Below, one piece after another: positions 5,896 to 6,085 of a DNA stretch of 6,085 bases. The notes under the pieces were generated by a model that had not been told where the DNA came from, searched no databases, and worked only from the letters and a program-made list of their open reading frames with translations. Made by a program: the position numbers and the translations under genes. The stretch covers positions 1 to 6,085 of the forward strand of contig CALKYG010000014.1 in the NCBI GenBank assembly GCA_938003575.1, written 5' to 3'. The DNA is from an uncultured Alphaproteobacteria bacterium. Its GTDB lineage: Bacteria > Pseudomonadota > Alphaproteobacteria > Caulobacterales > Parvularculaceae. The stretch's first letter is position 1. Each line of letters opens with the position of its first letter.

Positions 5896-5931
5896 CTAAC
5901 CGCCTTCTGAAGATTTTTTCGGGGCCCGCTG

Positions 5932-6085
5932 ATGCAGCCGAACGAGAACGACGAGATTCACGACGGCATCGAGGCGATGTGGATCGCGGCCGTGCTTCTC
6001 GGAATCATTGAAGGGCTGACGGAGTTCATACCGGTATCTTCCACCGGACACCTTGTATTGGCGGCTGATTTCTTCAACGCGCCGA
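5932..6085 (+). CDS. uppP: Undecaprenyl-diphosphate phosphatase (BacA/UppP), N-terminal part
   Basis: The first 51 residues of an integral membrane phosphatase that recycles undecaprenyl diphosphate to the monophosphate carrier for peptidoglycan and LPS precursors; overproduction is known to give bacitracin resistance. The signature [17 protein letters not shown] is at residues 24-40; E27, E31 and H40 match the spacing of E. coli E17, E21 and H30, which are active-site residues. The first hydrophobic helix begins near residue 16. ATG 5932 is the first start after an in-frame stop (5908-5910) but has only a weak GGGG upstream and gives an N-terminus about ten residues longer than E. coli, rich in acidic residues. 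ATG 5977 is the alternative but has no properly spaced ribosome site. The gene runs off the right edge, so the later active-site region is not visible. Confidence 0.92.
   Translation, partial: MQPNENDEIHDGIEAMWIAAVLLGIIEGLTEFIPVSSTGHLVLAADFFNAP

Overview
The window looks like a chromosomal segment of an alphaproteobacterium. Coding sequence is GC-rich, and the sigma/anti-sigma pair matches the RpoE-ChrR (ECF11) type known from Rhodobacter and relatives. The flanking genes are ordinary Gram-negative envelope genes (KDO activation, undecaprenyl-diphosphate recycling). The genus cannot be fixed from the sequence alone. I see no mobile element, CRISPR array, tRNA or rRNA.

Layout. (1) 2-388 (+): 3' part of a kdsB-like CMP-KDO synthetase gene. 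(2) 389-760: no long gene, but a convergent GC-rich inverted repeat and a 29-codon minus-strand gene (488-577) for a tiny one-helix membrane protein with a strong ribosome binding site. (3) 761-2030 (-): an overlapping pair, an ECF11-type sigma factor (rpoE) followed by its zinc-binding anti-sigma factor with a C-terminal cupin domain (chrR). (4) 2183-4305 (+): a divergent, ATGA-overlapping two-gene operon for an FAD-dependent amine-oxidase-like protein (COG2907 type) and a DUF1365 protein. (5) 4404-5752 (+): scoA-scoB, the two subunits of a 3-oxoacid (succinyl-CoA:acetoacetate) CoA-transferase. (6) 5932 to the edge (+): 5' part of uppP, undecaprenyl-diphosphate phosphatase.

How it works together. 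The central block (761-4305) reads as a self-contained singlet-oxygen / photo-oxidative stress locus. ChrR holds the sigma factor until singlet oxygen (or organic peroxide) leads to its loss. The sigma factor then probably transcribes its own operon and the divergent FAD/DUF1365 operon from back-to-back TGATCC-like promoters in the 2031-2182 gap. In Rhodobacter sphaeroides, homologues of these two enzymes belong to the RpoE regulon; they are linked to ChrR turnover and to conversion of unsaturated membrane fatty acids to methylated and furan fatty acids. The associated SAM-dependent fatty-acid methyltransferase is not in this window. The CoA-transferase pair is probably a separate unit for acetoacetate / polyhydroxybutyrate-derived carbon.

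Most worth a second look are the unlisted 29-aa membrane peptide downstream of chrR, the paired divergent promoters, and a perfect UUCG-capped hairpin just inside the FAD-protein gene.
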